DNA of 53,773 bases from Candidatus Nanoarchaeia archaeon. Its GTDB lineage: Archaea; Nanobdellota; Nanobdellia; Woesearchaeales; UBA10216. The first letter of the stretch is position 1, and every line of letters starts with the position of its first letter. Shown here in pieces: positions 40,341 to 48,809 of the stretch. Below the pieces are notes generated by a model. The model had not been told where the DNA came from, ran no database searches, and worked only from the letters and a program-made list of their open reading frames with translations. The stretch is taken from assembly GCA_028279045.1 (NCBI GenBank), contig JANQSZ010000002.1, forward strand, positions 1 through 53,773. The letters are read 5' to 3'. The translations under genes and the position numbers were made by a program.

Positions 40341-42667
40341 AATATGCAATATTCCTCCTTTTACTGATGATGCCTGTTGTAGCAGGCCAGGTAGTTGAAC
40401 CTATCGTTACAGATTCGTACGAAATATCTCATTCCGCGATCAACAAGGACGTGAAAATTGGTAACTTTGCACTCGTCACGGTCTATATCACGAACAAAGC
40501 AGACAGTGCAATTTTCTTAGATGCTGCTCTGGAAGGAGATGTTACAAACATCTCAACTTTGAATACACCACGTATTCGCATTGAACCAGAGGAACGCAAC
40601 AATTTTACAATGACAATACTCGGATCTGATACAGGCGTGTTTAACGGGAACATGTTCCTTACCGGAGATTTTGTACAAGTACTTCCTGTTAATTTGAGCA
40701 TTGTTACTGGCGCGGATTCTCAACCCGAAGCGCTGGCATTTGAAATTATCCCTAAACAAAAAAATGCAATCATCGGAAAGAACTTTATTTACCAGATAGA
40801 CTTCCAAAATCTCCTTGCAGACACCAATTATAATCTCACTGTCAGCTATGAACTCAAATCAGTTAACGACGAAGACGCTGCGTTTGGAAGCGCAATCAGC
40901 GAGGATGAAGATTTCCTTTTCTTGAATACAACGGCAACAATACTTCGGGAGTTTGACATCCCAAGTAGTGTAAAACCAGGAGATTTCTTATTGAATGTTC
41001 ACGTAAAATATCTGAATACAGAATCAACGAAGACAATTCGATTTGTGCTTAAGGATTCTTTCTTGAATACACGATTGTTTGGATTTCTCCCTCTGAAATG
41101 GCCTCTGTTGCTCATTATTCTTATTGGTGCAGGAGGATTTGGATACTGGTACTACAAAAAGAAACAAGCCGGAAAACGACGATATGTTAGTAAAGTTGAC
41201 TACGGAACACTACCGCAGGAGGGTCCACGGGCTGCTTTTATTGGGAAAATTGCAGAAACCACAAAGAATGCTTATTTTGATATTGATCAACTTATCAGCC
41301 ATACTGTTATTGCAGGATCAACAGGCGGCGGGAAAACTGTATCTGCAGAAGTACTTATCGAAGAAGCACTACTGAAAGGATCTGCTGTCATGGTATTCGA
41401 CCCGACAGCGCAATGGTCTGGAATGCTCCGACCAAACACGAGTCAAGGAATGTTTGATCTCTATGCTAAATTTGCAATGAAGAAGACTGATGCACGTGGT
41501 TTCAATGGAAACATTAAACAAATTCTTGATGCACGACAGAAACTTGACATTCGCCGATTTATCAAACCTGGAGAAATCACAGTGTTTGCTGTTAATCGAC
41601 TAGATCCGGAAGATATTGATGTACTCGTAGCAAACATGATTAAGCAAGTTTTTGACGCTGGACTAGAAGAAAGTAAAGAATTGAAACTGGTAATCATTTT
41701 CGACGAGGTTCACCGTCTCCTGCCAAAGTTCGGTGGTGCAGGACAAGGATTTATTCAAATCGAGCGAGGTGCGCGTGAATTCCGTAAGTGGGGAGTGGGT
41801 CTGATGCTTATTTCACAAGTACTGACGGATTTCGTGGGCGAGACCAAGGCAAACATTGCAAACGAAGTTCAGATGAGAACTCGCGACCAAGGAGACTTGA
41901 ATCGTATCAAAACAAAGTACGGTGCGTTTATGCTGCAATCACTTCTGAAAGCAGCAACTGGAACAGGAATGATAGAAAACCCAACGTACAATAGAGGAGA
42001 ACCATACTTTGTTGCATTTAGGCCGCTGTATCATATGCACGCTCGTCTTAGTGATGAAGAACTGGAGAATTATAACAAGTACAATGACATGATTGACGAT
42101 CTTGAATATCAAATTAAACAACTTGATGAAAAGAAAGTTGATACCTTTGATATGAAACTCGAATTGAAAATGGCGCTTGACAAGGTAAAAGCAGGAAACT
42201 TCAACATGGTGAACATCTATGTCGAAGGACTGCGACCGAGAGTGCTTGAACAGTTTGAGAAACTTGGTATACAACCTAAGAAACGTGAGATTGAACTTAT
42301 TAGTCAAGATGAACTTGACAAAGCATTTGATGAAGCGAAAAAGATCCGTGAAGAAGCTGCAACAGAAGAAGCTGCAAAAACTGAAAAGAAAGAAGAAGGA
42401 CCTCAATTTGCACCTCTTCGATTAGCAACTGGTCTTGTTGTGTTGTCGCCGCAGGAATTAGTAGATGCACTTGGAGCAATGGCAGATGCTGATTTGGCTA
42501 AGCATGTGAATGCTGAAAAGAATGACTTTGCTGACTGGTTAACGAAAACCAATGCAAAATGGGGCGAAGCGATGAAGAAAGCAAAAACCAAAGACGAAAT
42601 GATAGCTGTTTTAAACGCCCCGCCTGCTGAGGAACCCAAAGAAGAAAAGAAAGAGGAGAAGACATAA
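40337..42667 (+). CDS. Membrane-anchored HerA/FtsK-type ATPase 1 (catalytically intact)
   Basis: 776 aa. A signal-like N-terminus (MKYAIFLLLLMMPVVAGQ), a ~230-residue extracellular beta-sandwich region, one membrane helix (WPLLLIILIGAGGFGYWYY, about 253-273) and a basic stop-transfer (KKKQAGKRR). The cytoplasmic HerA/DUF87-type motor has Walker A GSTGGGKT (~327), Walker B LVIIFDEVHRLLP with catalytic Glu (~457), and RTRDQGDLNRI. A coiled coil and charged tail follow. HerA-FtsK ATPases form hexameric pumps for DNA or protein. With an extracellular domain and no NurA nearby, a role in envelope transport or assembly is more likely than DNA end processing. The ribosome-binding site AGGTGA precedes the ATG. 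ATPase 2 in block C is a full-length paralogue. Confidence 0.88.
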   Translation: MKYAIFLLLLMMPVVAGQVVEPIVTDSYEISHSAINKDVKIGNFALVTVYITNKADSAIFLDAALEGDVTNISTLNTPRIRIEPEERNNFTMTILGSDTGVFNGNMFLTGDFVQVLPVNLSIVTGADSQPEALAFEIIPKQKNAIIGKNFIYQIDFQNLLADTNYNLTVSYELKSVNDEDAAFGSAISEDEDFLFLNTTATILREFDIPSSVKPGDFLLNVHVKYLNTESTKTIRFVLKDSFLNTRLFGFLPLKWPLLLIILIGAGGFGYWYYKKKQAGKRRYVSKVDYGTLPQEGPRAAFIGKIAETTKNAYFDIDQLISHTVIAGSTGGGKTVSAEVLIEEALLKGSAVMVFDPTAQWSGMLRPNTSQGMFDLYAKFAMKKTDARGFNGNIKQILDARQKLDIRRFIKPGEITVFAVNRLDPEDIDVLVANMIKQVFDAGLEESKELKLVIIFDEVHRLLPKFGGAGQGFIQIERGAREFRKWGVGLMLISQVLTDFVGETKANIANEVQMRTRDQGDLNRIKTKYGAFMLQSLLKAATGTGMIENPTYNRGEPYFVAFRPLYHMHARLSDEELENYNKYNDMIDDLEYQIKQLDEKKVDTFDMKLELKMALDKVKAGNFNMVNIYVEGLRPRVLEQFEKLGIQPKKREIELISQDELDKAFDEAKKIREEAATEEAAKTEKKEEGPQFAPLRLATGLVVLSPQELVDALGAMADADLAKHVNAEKNDFADWLTKTNAKWGEAMKKAKTKDEMIAVLNAPPAEEPKEEKKEEKT

Positions 42668-42692
42668 ATAGTATTATTGCAAGGAGAAACAC

Positions 42693-43520
42693 ATGGTTCT
42701 CGAGGACATCATAAACCCAATCAAAGCGGAACGAAGACCCTGGGATATGTTCTTTCTGGGTATTGTTTATAGTTCAGTAGCTGTGCTGCTGAGCATGATC
42801 GTGTTCTCCAGTGAAAGTAGCATGGTTGTTGTGTTCCTTACGGTGTTGGCATCTGTGCACGTTATGCATGGCGCTATCAAATTAGAAGAACAACGTGACT
42901 TATCTTTTCCAGCTAAGAAAGTGTTTTTCAAAACACATGCACGCGCTCTTTCATTTTTTATGTTTCTCTTCATGGGGTTTGTTGTTTCCTACGCATTTTG
43001 GAACATTTTCCTTCCCTCAGAAGCAGCGAGTCAGCTTTTCGAAACTCAAATTGAGTCAATTCAACATATTGAACGATCAACTTCAAGCATAACTGGTAAG
43101 TTCATTGCGGGAACGCCATTCGTTACCCACATTTTCATGAACAATCTGCGAGTGTTGTTTTTTGTGCTCCTGTTCGCGTTCTTTTATGGCGTTGGAGCGA
43201 TATTTATCCTTGCGTGGAATGCCTCTGTTATAGGGGTAGCTATTGGTAATTTTGTTCGGAGCAACATTCATCTTTCATATTTTGAATCTATACCGCTCGG
43301 CATCTTGCGCTATTCCATCCATGGAATCCCGGAAATCCTTGCCTATTTCATGGCTGGGCTGGCTGGAGGTATTATTTCGGTAGCGGTTGCACGGCATGAA
43401 TATGGGAGCCCGGGCTTCCGGAAAGTGCTGTTTGATAGTGTGGATCTGGCTGTGGGGGCAGTAGTGGTACTGTTCATTGCCGCACTCATGGAAGTGTATA
43501 TTACACCTGCCTTTTTCTGA
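42693..43520 (+). CDS. SpoIIM-family (DUF95) polytopic membrane protein
   Basis: 275 aa with about six membrane helices. The C-terminal half shows the SpoIIM pattern: FMNNLRVLFFVLLFAFFYGV, then ILAWNASVIGVAIGNF, then RYSIHGIPEILAYFMAGLAG. A soluble stretch between helices 3 and 4 (about 108-145) may face outside. Archaeal members are common but uncharacterised; bacterial SpoIIM acts in peptidoglycan-dependent engulfment with SpoIID and SpoIIP, which are absent here. It follows the ATPase by 25 bp with a good AAGGAG ribosome-binding site, closing block B, so it is a candidate membrane partner of the ATPase. Confidence 0.82.
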   Translation: MVLEDIINPIKAERRPWDMFFLGIVYSSVAVLLSMIVFSSESSMVVVFLTVLASVHVMHGAIKLEEQRDLSFPAKKVFFKTHARALSFFMFLFMGFVVSYAFWNIFLPSEAASQLFETQIESIQHIERSTSSITGKFIAGTPFVTHIFMNNLRVLFFVLLFAFFYGVGAIFILAWNASVIGVAIGNFVRSNIHLSYFESIPLGILRYSIHGIPEILAYFMAGLAGGIISVAVARHEYGSPGFRKVLFDSVDLAVGAVVVLFIAALMEVYITPAFF

Positions 43521-43526
43521 TTACTG

Positions 43527-43547
43527 CGTATGTAGTTATATGTAGTA
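43527..43547. promoter_or_regulatory. Distal operator-like repeat of block C
   Basis: CGTATGTAGTTATATGTAGTA contains two TGTAGT half sites 10 bp apart. Its first 14 bases are repeated exactly at 43611-43624. A TATA-like TTTATATATAAG lies just downstream. Confidence 0.5.
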
Positions 43548-43596
43548 TTTATATATAAGTTCAGACATTCGTATACTAGGCTCCTTTATACAAACA

Positions 43597-43632
43597 TTTT
43601 TATAGTATTCCGTATGTAGTTATACGCAGTTA
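43597..43632 (+). promoter_or_regulatory. TATA box and proximal operator of block C
   Basis: The TATA core TTTTTATA (43597-43604) predicts a start site near 43627, ten bases before the ATG at 43637. The second repeat CGTATGTAGTTATACGCAGT (43611-43630) covers that start site, the expected place for repression by the RHH proteins encoded next. Another TATA-like stretch (CTTTATACA, 43584-43592) lies upstream. Confidence 0.55.
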
Positions 43633-43636
43633 TCAT

Positions 43637-43786
43637 ATGAAAGAGCGCATTACCATAACGCTGGATAGCGAATTGCTGGCATGGCTGGACAAAGGAATCG
43701 AGCAGAAAATGTTCGCTAACCGCAGTCATGGGCTGGAATTCCTAGCAGCACGGAAACTGAAACGTGAAAGAACGTATTACGGTTAG
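43637..43786 (+). CDS. Ribbon-helix-helix protein 3
   Basis: A 49-aa RHH protein missing from the ORF track: strand KERITITLDSELL, helix LAWLDKGIEQ, then FANRSHGLEFLAARKL. It is a close paralogue of the next gene: the two share MKERIT at the N-terminus and FANRSHG in the middle and have identical length. Its last 23 bp (43764-43786) also encode the first residues of RHH 4 in another frame. It sits directly after operator-like repeats, so it probably regulates block C. The ATG is only about 10 nt from the predicted transcription start. Confidence 0.85.
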   Translation: MKERITITLDSELLAWLDKGIEQKMFANRSHGLEFLAARKLKRERTYYG

Positions 43787-43913
43787 TCTAGATAAGAAAC
43801 TACTAGACTGGCTTGATGAGAAAGTAGATCAGAAAATATTTGCTAATCGTAGCCATGGCTTTGAATACCTGATTGCAGAGTACAAACGGGAGGAAGAGCA
43901 TGGCAATCAGTGA
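43764..43913 (+). CDS. Ribbon-helix-helix protein 4 (paralogue of RHH 3)
   Basis: A 49-aa RHH protein with a GTG start: KERITVSLDKKLLDWLDEKV, then KIFANRSHGFEYLIAEYK. It overlaps RHH 3 by 23 bp and the fusion ATPase gene by 14 bp, so the three are tightly coupled. The GGAGG ribosome-binding site of the ATPase gene lies inside its last codons. RHH 3 and 4 could form homo- or heterodimers, giving graded control. It is missing from the ORF track because of its size. Confidence 0.85.
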   Translation: MKERITVSLDKKLLDWLDEKVDQKIFANRSHGFEYLIAEYKREEEHGNQ

Positions 43914-46900
43914 TTCTCCATTGATTCGTGCTGGACTTCTTGTTGTATTGATCGTAGTTGCACTGTGGTCACTTACCAACATCGCGGTCTACACTGGGAT
44001 GGTTGGCTTTCCTGTTTTGTCAGAAGCAGGATACATTACCGAGTTGCTGCTTGTTCATGAAGACCCCACATCACTATGGCAAGGATGGTATGGACGTGTG
44101 GGAGAAGATCCAAGTGTAACTGAAAATGAATCTCGAACTGCCAATGGAGGCTCGGTAGACCTGGCAAACTTCTTCTTTGATTGTTTAGAGGATAATATTG
44201 ATCACGAAATTTACGCGAGCACTAGCCCATCAATAGACTTTAGCAATGTTTTACCAGGAACAACGGCAATGGTGGATGCGTATCTGAATGTTTCTCCTAC
44301 AGACGCTGACAGCGCAAACAATACTTACACTGGGAACTCATCTGTATTATTAGGGTCGCAAAACATCAGTTTTCCGACGGCATATACCTACGTGAATAGC
44401 ACTACAAACAGTACATTTAGAACTGGAGTGTTGAACGCATCAGGAGAATTGGTGTATGTCATTCCAATAGTGATTCCGAGTACGGCTGGTTTTAAACTGC
44501 AAACGTCGCAATTTCAAATGATTATTCCTGTTGCATCAAATACCACTACCTATTACTTCTTCCGTGATCCAAATGACTCTTGCCCAGAAGGACTTGGATC
44601 TGGAAACTTGGCGAATGGAACGCTTGTGGGAAACGTAACAGCAAATATAACTGGGTTGCCAATCGAAAACGCAACGATTGTTGTGCATGGCAACGGTGTA
44701 TTGAGTAACGCATCAGGCTCCTATGAGATGAATATTACTGAAGGAACACATACGCTGCTTGGATTTGCTGATGGATATCAATTGTACGTCGGAAATGTAA
44801 CAATTATTCCGTTCAATGTGACTGGACACAATGTAACCTTTACTCTTGCAGAGGCGGATGCTGGGGAAGGTACTGTTTTCGGAAACATTACTGATTCTTC
44901 ATCAGGAGTCCCTCTTGGAAATGTTTCTGTATCAGCTAACGGCAGAATTACAGAGACAAACACTAGTGGATTCTATAACTTCAGCGTACCGACAGGGACA
45001 CATCATATTGCGGCGTGGAGAAGCGGTTATGACGCTGGGGTGGCTAACATTACCGTTACCCTCAACAACCTCACGTCCAGAAACTTTTCACTGGAAGCCA
45101 TAGCAGCAGTTGGAACAGCAAACCCCAACGCAACAATTTATGGTTATGTTCTTGACAACATAACTGGGCTGCCTCTTGTTAACGTAACAGTAGCACTACA
45201 AGGACGATCTGTGCTGACTAATTCTAGTGGAGGGTATTCGCTGTATGCACCTGAAGGAAACCACTTCATGATCGCCACAAAGACACTCTATGTTCCACGA
45301 TTCTTCAACACGAGCTTAGATTCCACCAACGCCACACTGTTTAATTTTAACATGACCCGATTTATCGACTTGTTGAAGAATGGAACTGTTGATGGTTATG
45401 TAACAGATAATTCAACCGGGCTTCCGATTGCCAATGCGACGGTGGGAGCTGCGGGTACGACGGTGCAGACAAATGCAAGCGGTTACTACAATTTCAGTAG
45501 CTATGAAGGAGAACACTACTTATTTACTAGTGCTTCTGGCTATGATAACTACATCGAGCTTATCGATATAATTGCGGAAAACACAACACAAATCAATGTA
45601 ACGCTCAATCAAATCTTTGAAGGACTTAATTTATCGAATGGAACGTTAACTGGAACGGTAACTGTTAACGGAACGTCGTCGGGACTAGAAGACGTAGAGA
45701 TTTTCATTCATGGACAAACCACTACGACGAATTCCTCAGGTGGATATACTATTAACTTAACTGAAGGAATACATAATTTCATCGCGTCCAAATCAGGATA
45801 TCAAATTCGATTTGGAAATGTCACTATTGAAGCTGATACAATAACTGAATTTGATTTTGTTATGACGACGGTTGAAGCAGCAGCTGTTTCTGTAGGTGCT
45901 GGAGCTGGTGCAGGCGTTGGTACAGGTACAGGTACTGGATCGGGATCTGGCGCTGCTGTGCGAACCGCACCTTCACTTCCACAGATTGAACAACCTGGAG
46001 AAGTACTGGAATATGAACTGTCTATCAAGAGAATTCTGCGTAAAATTAAGCAAGGAAATTTCTTGCAGATTCCAATTAATATTCGAAACAATAAGGAAAG
46101 CTCCCTGACTGTCGACTTGGATATCAACGGTGAAGTTGAATCGATGATGGGGCTCGACAAACAGAAACTCATTATTCCTGCTAAAGGATCTGATGAATTT
46201 GTTGCAACCATATTCGGTCTGGAACTTGGGGTGTTTAATGGAAGCATAACACTTCGAGGAGATATTACAGACGACATTGTTGTTGACGTACTGGTATTTG
46301 ACAAAGATCGACTACCGATTGAAGCATTGCTCGTTAAGTTATCGCTGCTGGACCGAACCATTACACAAGGAGACGAACTCAAGTATCGTATTGATCTACA
46401 AAATTTACTCCAGCAAGAAGACTACCTTGTAGTGCTTACGCAATCCATTGTGAATTCAGAGACAAATGAAACTTTTGACTTGGATGAAGATAGTACTATA
46501 ATTGCAACGTCATCTTCTTTAATTAAGAACGTACCGACGCCACCAGACTTGCCGGCAGGACAGTATAGACTTGTTGTTGACGCTGAATTTATTGGATTTG
46601 AATCAAGACACACAGCGTTGTTTACGGTAAATGTTCCGTTCTACGCATACAAGATATTCGGCATACTACCGGTATGGGTGTTGGCTTCGGTCCTGGCTGT
46701 TATTGGACTTGGAGCAGGAGCATTCTTTTACTACAAGAAACAACAAGCGAAGAAACGACGATATGCGATCCAAGTTGATTATGATGAACTTCCTTCAGAA
46801 GGACCACGATCGGCGTTTGTTGGTAACGTAGCAGATACGTCAAGAAACACCTACTTTAATTTGGACAAATTCCAAATTCACACGGTTATCTCAGGAGCAT

Positions 46901-48318
46901 CTGGTTCTGGTAAGACGATCGCTGCACAAGTACTTGCAGAAGAAGCACTACAACACGGGGCAGCAGTTATTGTGTTTGATCCGACGGCAACATGGTCTGG
47001 ATTCTTAAGAAAATTGAAGGATAAACAGATGCTTGCAGAGTATCCTAAATTTGGAATGAAACCAAGCGACGCGAAAGGATTCAACGGAAACATTCATCAG
47101 GTTGAGAACCCTCGTGAACTTATCGAATTCAAGAAGTTCATGAAACCAGGCGAAATTAACATTTTCGTAACGAACAAACTTGATACGCCAGGCATGGAGT
47201 TGTTTACAGCAAATACGATCAAAGAAATTTTCCATGCTAATTTACCTGAAGCACCACAACTCCGACTCGTCATGATTTACGACGGTATGCACTCATTGCT
47301 ACCAAAATACGGCGGTAGCGGTAAAGTGTTTGTCCAGATTGAAAGAGCAGCTCGTGAGTTCCGTAAGTGGGGTGTAGCACTCGTGCTGCTGAGTCAGGTA
47401 TTGAAGGATATCCCGCCACAAGTGAAGGCAAACTTAAACACAGAAATTCAATTGCGTACTAGAGATGAAGGGGACATTAATAGAATCAAGGATGAATACG
47501 GAGAGGACGTTATCAAGTCACTGGTAAAAGCAGGAGTGGGTACAGGAATGGTGGAAATGGCAGCGTACAACCGTGGTAAGCCATACTTTGTTACGTTTAG
47601 ACCAGTACTCCACGACCTAGCACGATTGAGCGATGATGAACTTGCTAACTATAACAAGTACAATGCAATTATTGACGATCTTGAATACCAACTCGAACAA
47701 CTTGAAGAATTGAAAGTAGATATCTTTGATTTATCATTGGAACTTAAACTGGCTAAGGACAAAATCAAATCTGGAAACTTTAACATGGTGAACATTTATC
47801 TCGATGGCCTGAAGCCGAGAATTGCAGATCAATTCAAGAAACTTGGTAAAACTCCGAAACCATATGTCAAGAAACTTTCTGAGGAAACTGAACTGACTGA
47901 CGAACCGCTCGACGCTAAAGCTGGAGATAAGAAAGAAGGGGAGAAAAAGGAAGGCGAAGAAAAGAAAGAAGAGAAGCCTGAGGAGAAAGAAAAGAAACCA
48001 CCTGCAGGCGACGTTGTATCCGAAACACCTGCCCCTGCGCAAACTCAACCTGCAGCTCCTGCAGAAAAAGCAGCCCCGGCTGAAAAGGCTGCACCGGAAA
48101 CCCCGGCCAAACCTGCAGCTCCACAACCAACTGCAGATCCTGCAGCAAGCGTGAAGCAGCTCATTGCAAAAGCGAATGAATTAGTAGGCAACGGCGGAAA
48201 AGAAGAAGCAAAGAAAATGTACATGGATATCCAGAAGCAGTTCGGTGCACTCCCGCCAGAGGTTAAGAAAACAATCTTGCCACAGTGCTTAGAATTGAGG
48301 AAGAAAATAGCAGGATAA
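43900..48318 (+). CDS. Fusion of surface repeats with HerA/FtsK-type ATPase 2 (Walker B Glu replaced)
   Basis: 1472 aa from the ATG at 43900, preceded by GGAGG at 6 nt; the track's start 27 nt upstream has no such site. N-terminal membrane helix (GLLVVLIVVALWSLTNIAVY), a unique extracellular domain, and five carboxypeptidase-regulatory-like repeats rich in N-glycosylation sequons (about 240-650, e.g. VTDNSTGLPIANATV). A Gly/Ala linker follows, then the extracellular domain, membrane helix (about 922-945) and motor shared with ATPase 1. Walker A is intact (GASGSGKT, ~999), but Walker B reads LVMIYDGMHSLLP: the catalytic Glu is Gly (~1129). After a Lys/Glu/Pro/Ala-rich linker comes a helical unit (MYMDIQKQFGALPPEVKK). 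It may bind ATP without hydrolysing it, perhaps as a regulatory partner of ATPase 1. Confidence 0.88.
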   Translation: MAISDSPLIRAGLLVVLIVVALWSLTNIAVYTGMVGFPVLSEAGYITELLLVHEDPTSLWQGWYGRVGEDPSVTENESRTANGGSVDLANFFFDCLEDNIDHEIYASTSPSIDFSNVLPGTTAMVDAYLNVSPTDADSANNTYTGNSSVLLGSQNISFPTAYTYVNSTTNSTFRTGVLNASGELVYVIPIVIPSTAGFKLQTSQFQMIIPVASNTTTYYFFRDPNDSCPEGLGSGNLANGTLVGNVTANITGLPIENATIVVHGNGVLSNASGSYEMNITEGTHTLLGFADGYQLYVGNVTIIPFNVTGHNVTFTLAEADAGEGTVFGNITDSSSGVPLGNVSVSANGRITETNTSGFYNFSVPTGTHHIAAWRSGYDAGVANITVTLNNLTSRNFSLEAIAAVGTANPNATIYGYVLDNITGLPLVNVTVALQGRSVLTNSSGGYSLYAPEGNHFMIATKTLYVPRFFNTSLDSTNATLFNFNMTRFIDLLKNGTVDGYVTDNSTGLPIANATVGAAGTTVQTNASGYYNFSSYEGEHYLFTSASGYDNYIELIDIIAENTTQINVTLNQIFEGLNLSNGTLTGTVTVNGTSSGLEDVEIFIHGQTTTTNSSGGYTINLTEGIHNFIASKSGYQIRFGNVTIEADTITEFDFVMTTVEAAAVSVGAGAGAGVGTGTGTGSGSGAAVRTAPSLPQIEQPGEVLEYELSIKRILRKIKQGNFLQIPINIRNNKESSLTVDLDINGEVESMMGLDKQKLIIPAKGSDEFVATIFGLELGVFNGSITLRGDITDDIVVDVLVFDKDRLPIEALLVKLSLLDRTITQGDELKYRIDLQNLLQQEDYLVVLTQSIVNSETNETFDLDEDSTIIATSSSLIKNVPTPPDLPAGQYRLVVDAEFIGFESRHTALFTVNVPFYAYKIFGILPVWVLASVLAVIGLGAGAFFYYKKQQAKKRRYAIQVDYDELPSEGPRSAFVGNVADTSRNTYFNLDKFQIHTVISGASGSGKTIAAQVLAEEALQHGAAVIVFDPTATWSGFLRKLKDKQMLAEYPKFGMKPSDAKGFNGNIHQVENPRELIEFKKFMKPGEINIFVTNKLDTPGMELFTANTIKEIFHANLPEAPQLRLVMIYDGMHSLLPKYGGSGKVFVQIERAAREFRKWGVALVLLSQVLKDIPPQVKANLNTEIQLRTRDEGDINRIKDEYGEDVIKSLVKAGVGTGMVEMAAYNRGKPYFVTFRPVLHDLARLSDDELANYNKYNAIIDDLEYQLEQLEELKVDIFDLSLELKLAKDKIKSGNFNMVNIYLDGLKPRIADQFKKLGKTPKPYVKKLSEETELTDEPLDAKAGDKKEGEKKEGEEKKEEKPEEKEKKPPAGDVVSETPAPAQTQPAAPAEKAAPAEKAAPETPAKPAAPQPTADPAASVKQLIAKANELVGNGGKEEAKKMYMDIQKQFGALPPEVKKTILPQCLELRKKIAG

Positions 48319-48809
48319 TGGTAGAGATAAAAGACTTGGAAGAACGGCACAAGGCGTTGAAAGAACAAATGAGTAAGATTCGCAAGATGGGTGCAGATGT
48401 CACCATACCAATGTTGTTACTCCATAAGGTACCAACAAAACTAAAACTCGCTGCTATCGACAATAATGCTAAAGAGATCAATACTGTTATTCAACTGCTG
48501 ACTACGGCACAGCAAGAATTGCAGGAGGCAAAACAGAAACAAGAAACAGCAAGCCATTCAACAAAAGTCGAACAACTCTGCATGGCTGTTAAGAATGCTG
48601 TATCCTACGGACATAAAGATGAAGCACTTGAATCCTACAAATTGCTACGGGCAGAATATGATCAATTAAGCGAGAAAGAGAAACCTTTATACACTAAACA
48701 ATGCATTGAATTGTACCAAGGATTAACAAAAGAGGTGAATAATGGCACTGTTCAGCAAGAAGCAGGCGGAGGAGTCCGGTCCGAAGAGCGAACCACCACC
48801 AGCTCCTGA
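48318..48809 (+). CDS. Small helical cytoplasmic protein sharing the C-terminal helical unit
   Basis: 163 aa from the ATG at 48318, which overlaps the upstream stop by one base (TAATG); the track begins 33 nt earlier. It opens with a coiled coil (EIKDLEERHKALKEQMSKIR), continues with a helical middle, and has the unit ALESYKLLRAEYDQLSEKEK ... CIELYQGL near its end. That unit matches those in the 1560-aa protein tail and the ATPase 2 tail. There is no signal or membrane segment. The last 68 bp overlap the next gene in another frame and give a low-complexity end. It probably docks in the same cytoplasmic complex. Confidence 0.7.
   Translation: MVEIKDLEERHKALKEQMSKIRKMGADVTIPMLLLHKVPTKLKLAAIDNNAKEINTVIQLLTTAQQELQEAKQKQETASHSTKVEQLCMAVKNAVSYGHKDEALESYKLLRAEYDQLSEKEKPLYTKQCIELYQGLTKEVNNGTVQQEAGGGVRSEERTTTSS

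Noticed and set aside
40337-42667. Canonical HerA of the HerA-NurA DNA end-resection system
   Set aside because: It has a signal-like N-terminus, ectodomain and membrane helix, and no NurA, Mre11 or Rad50 gene is adjacent.
45890-45960. Simple tandem repeat or CRISPR-like array in the Gly/Ala linker of ATPase 2
   Set aside because: Short degenerate codon repeats encoding a flexible linker; no spacers and no constant repeat length.
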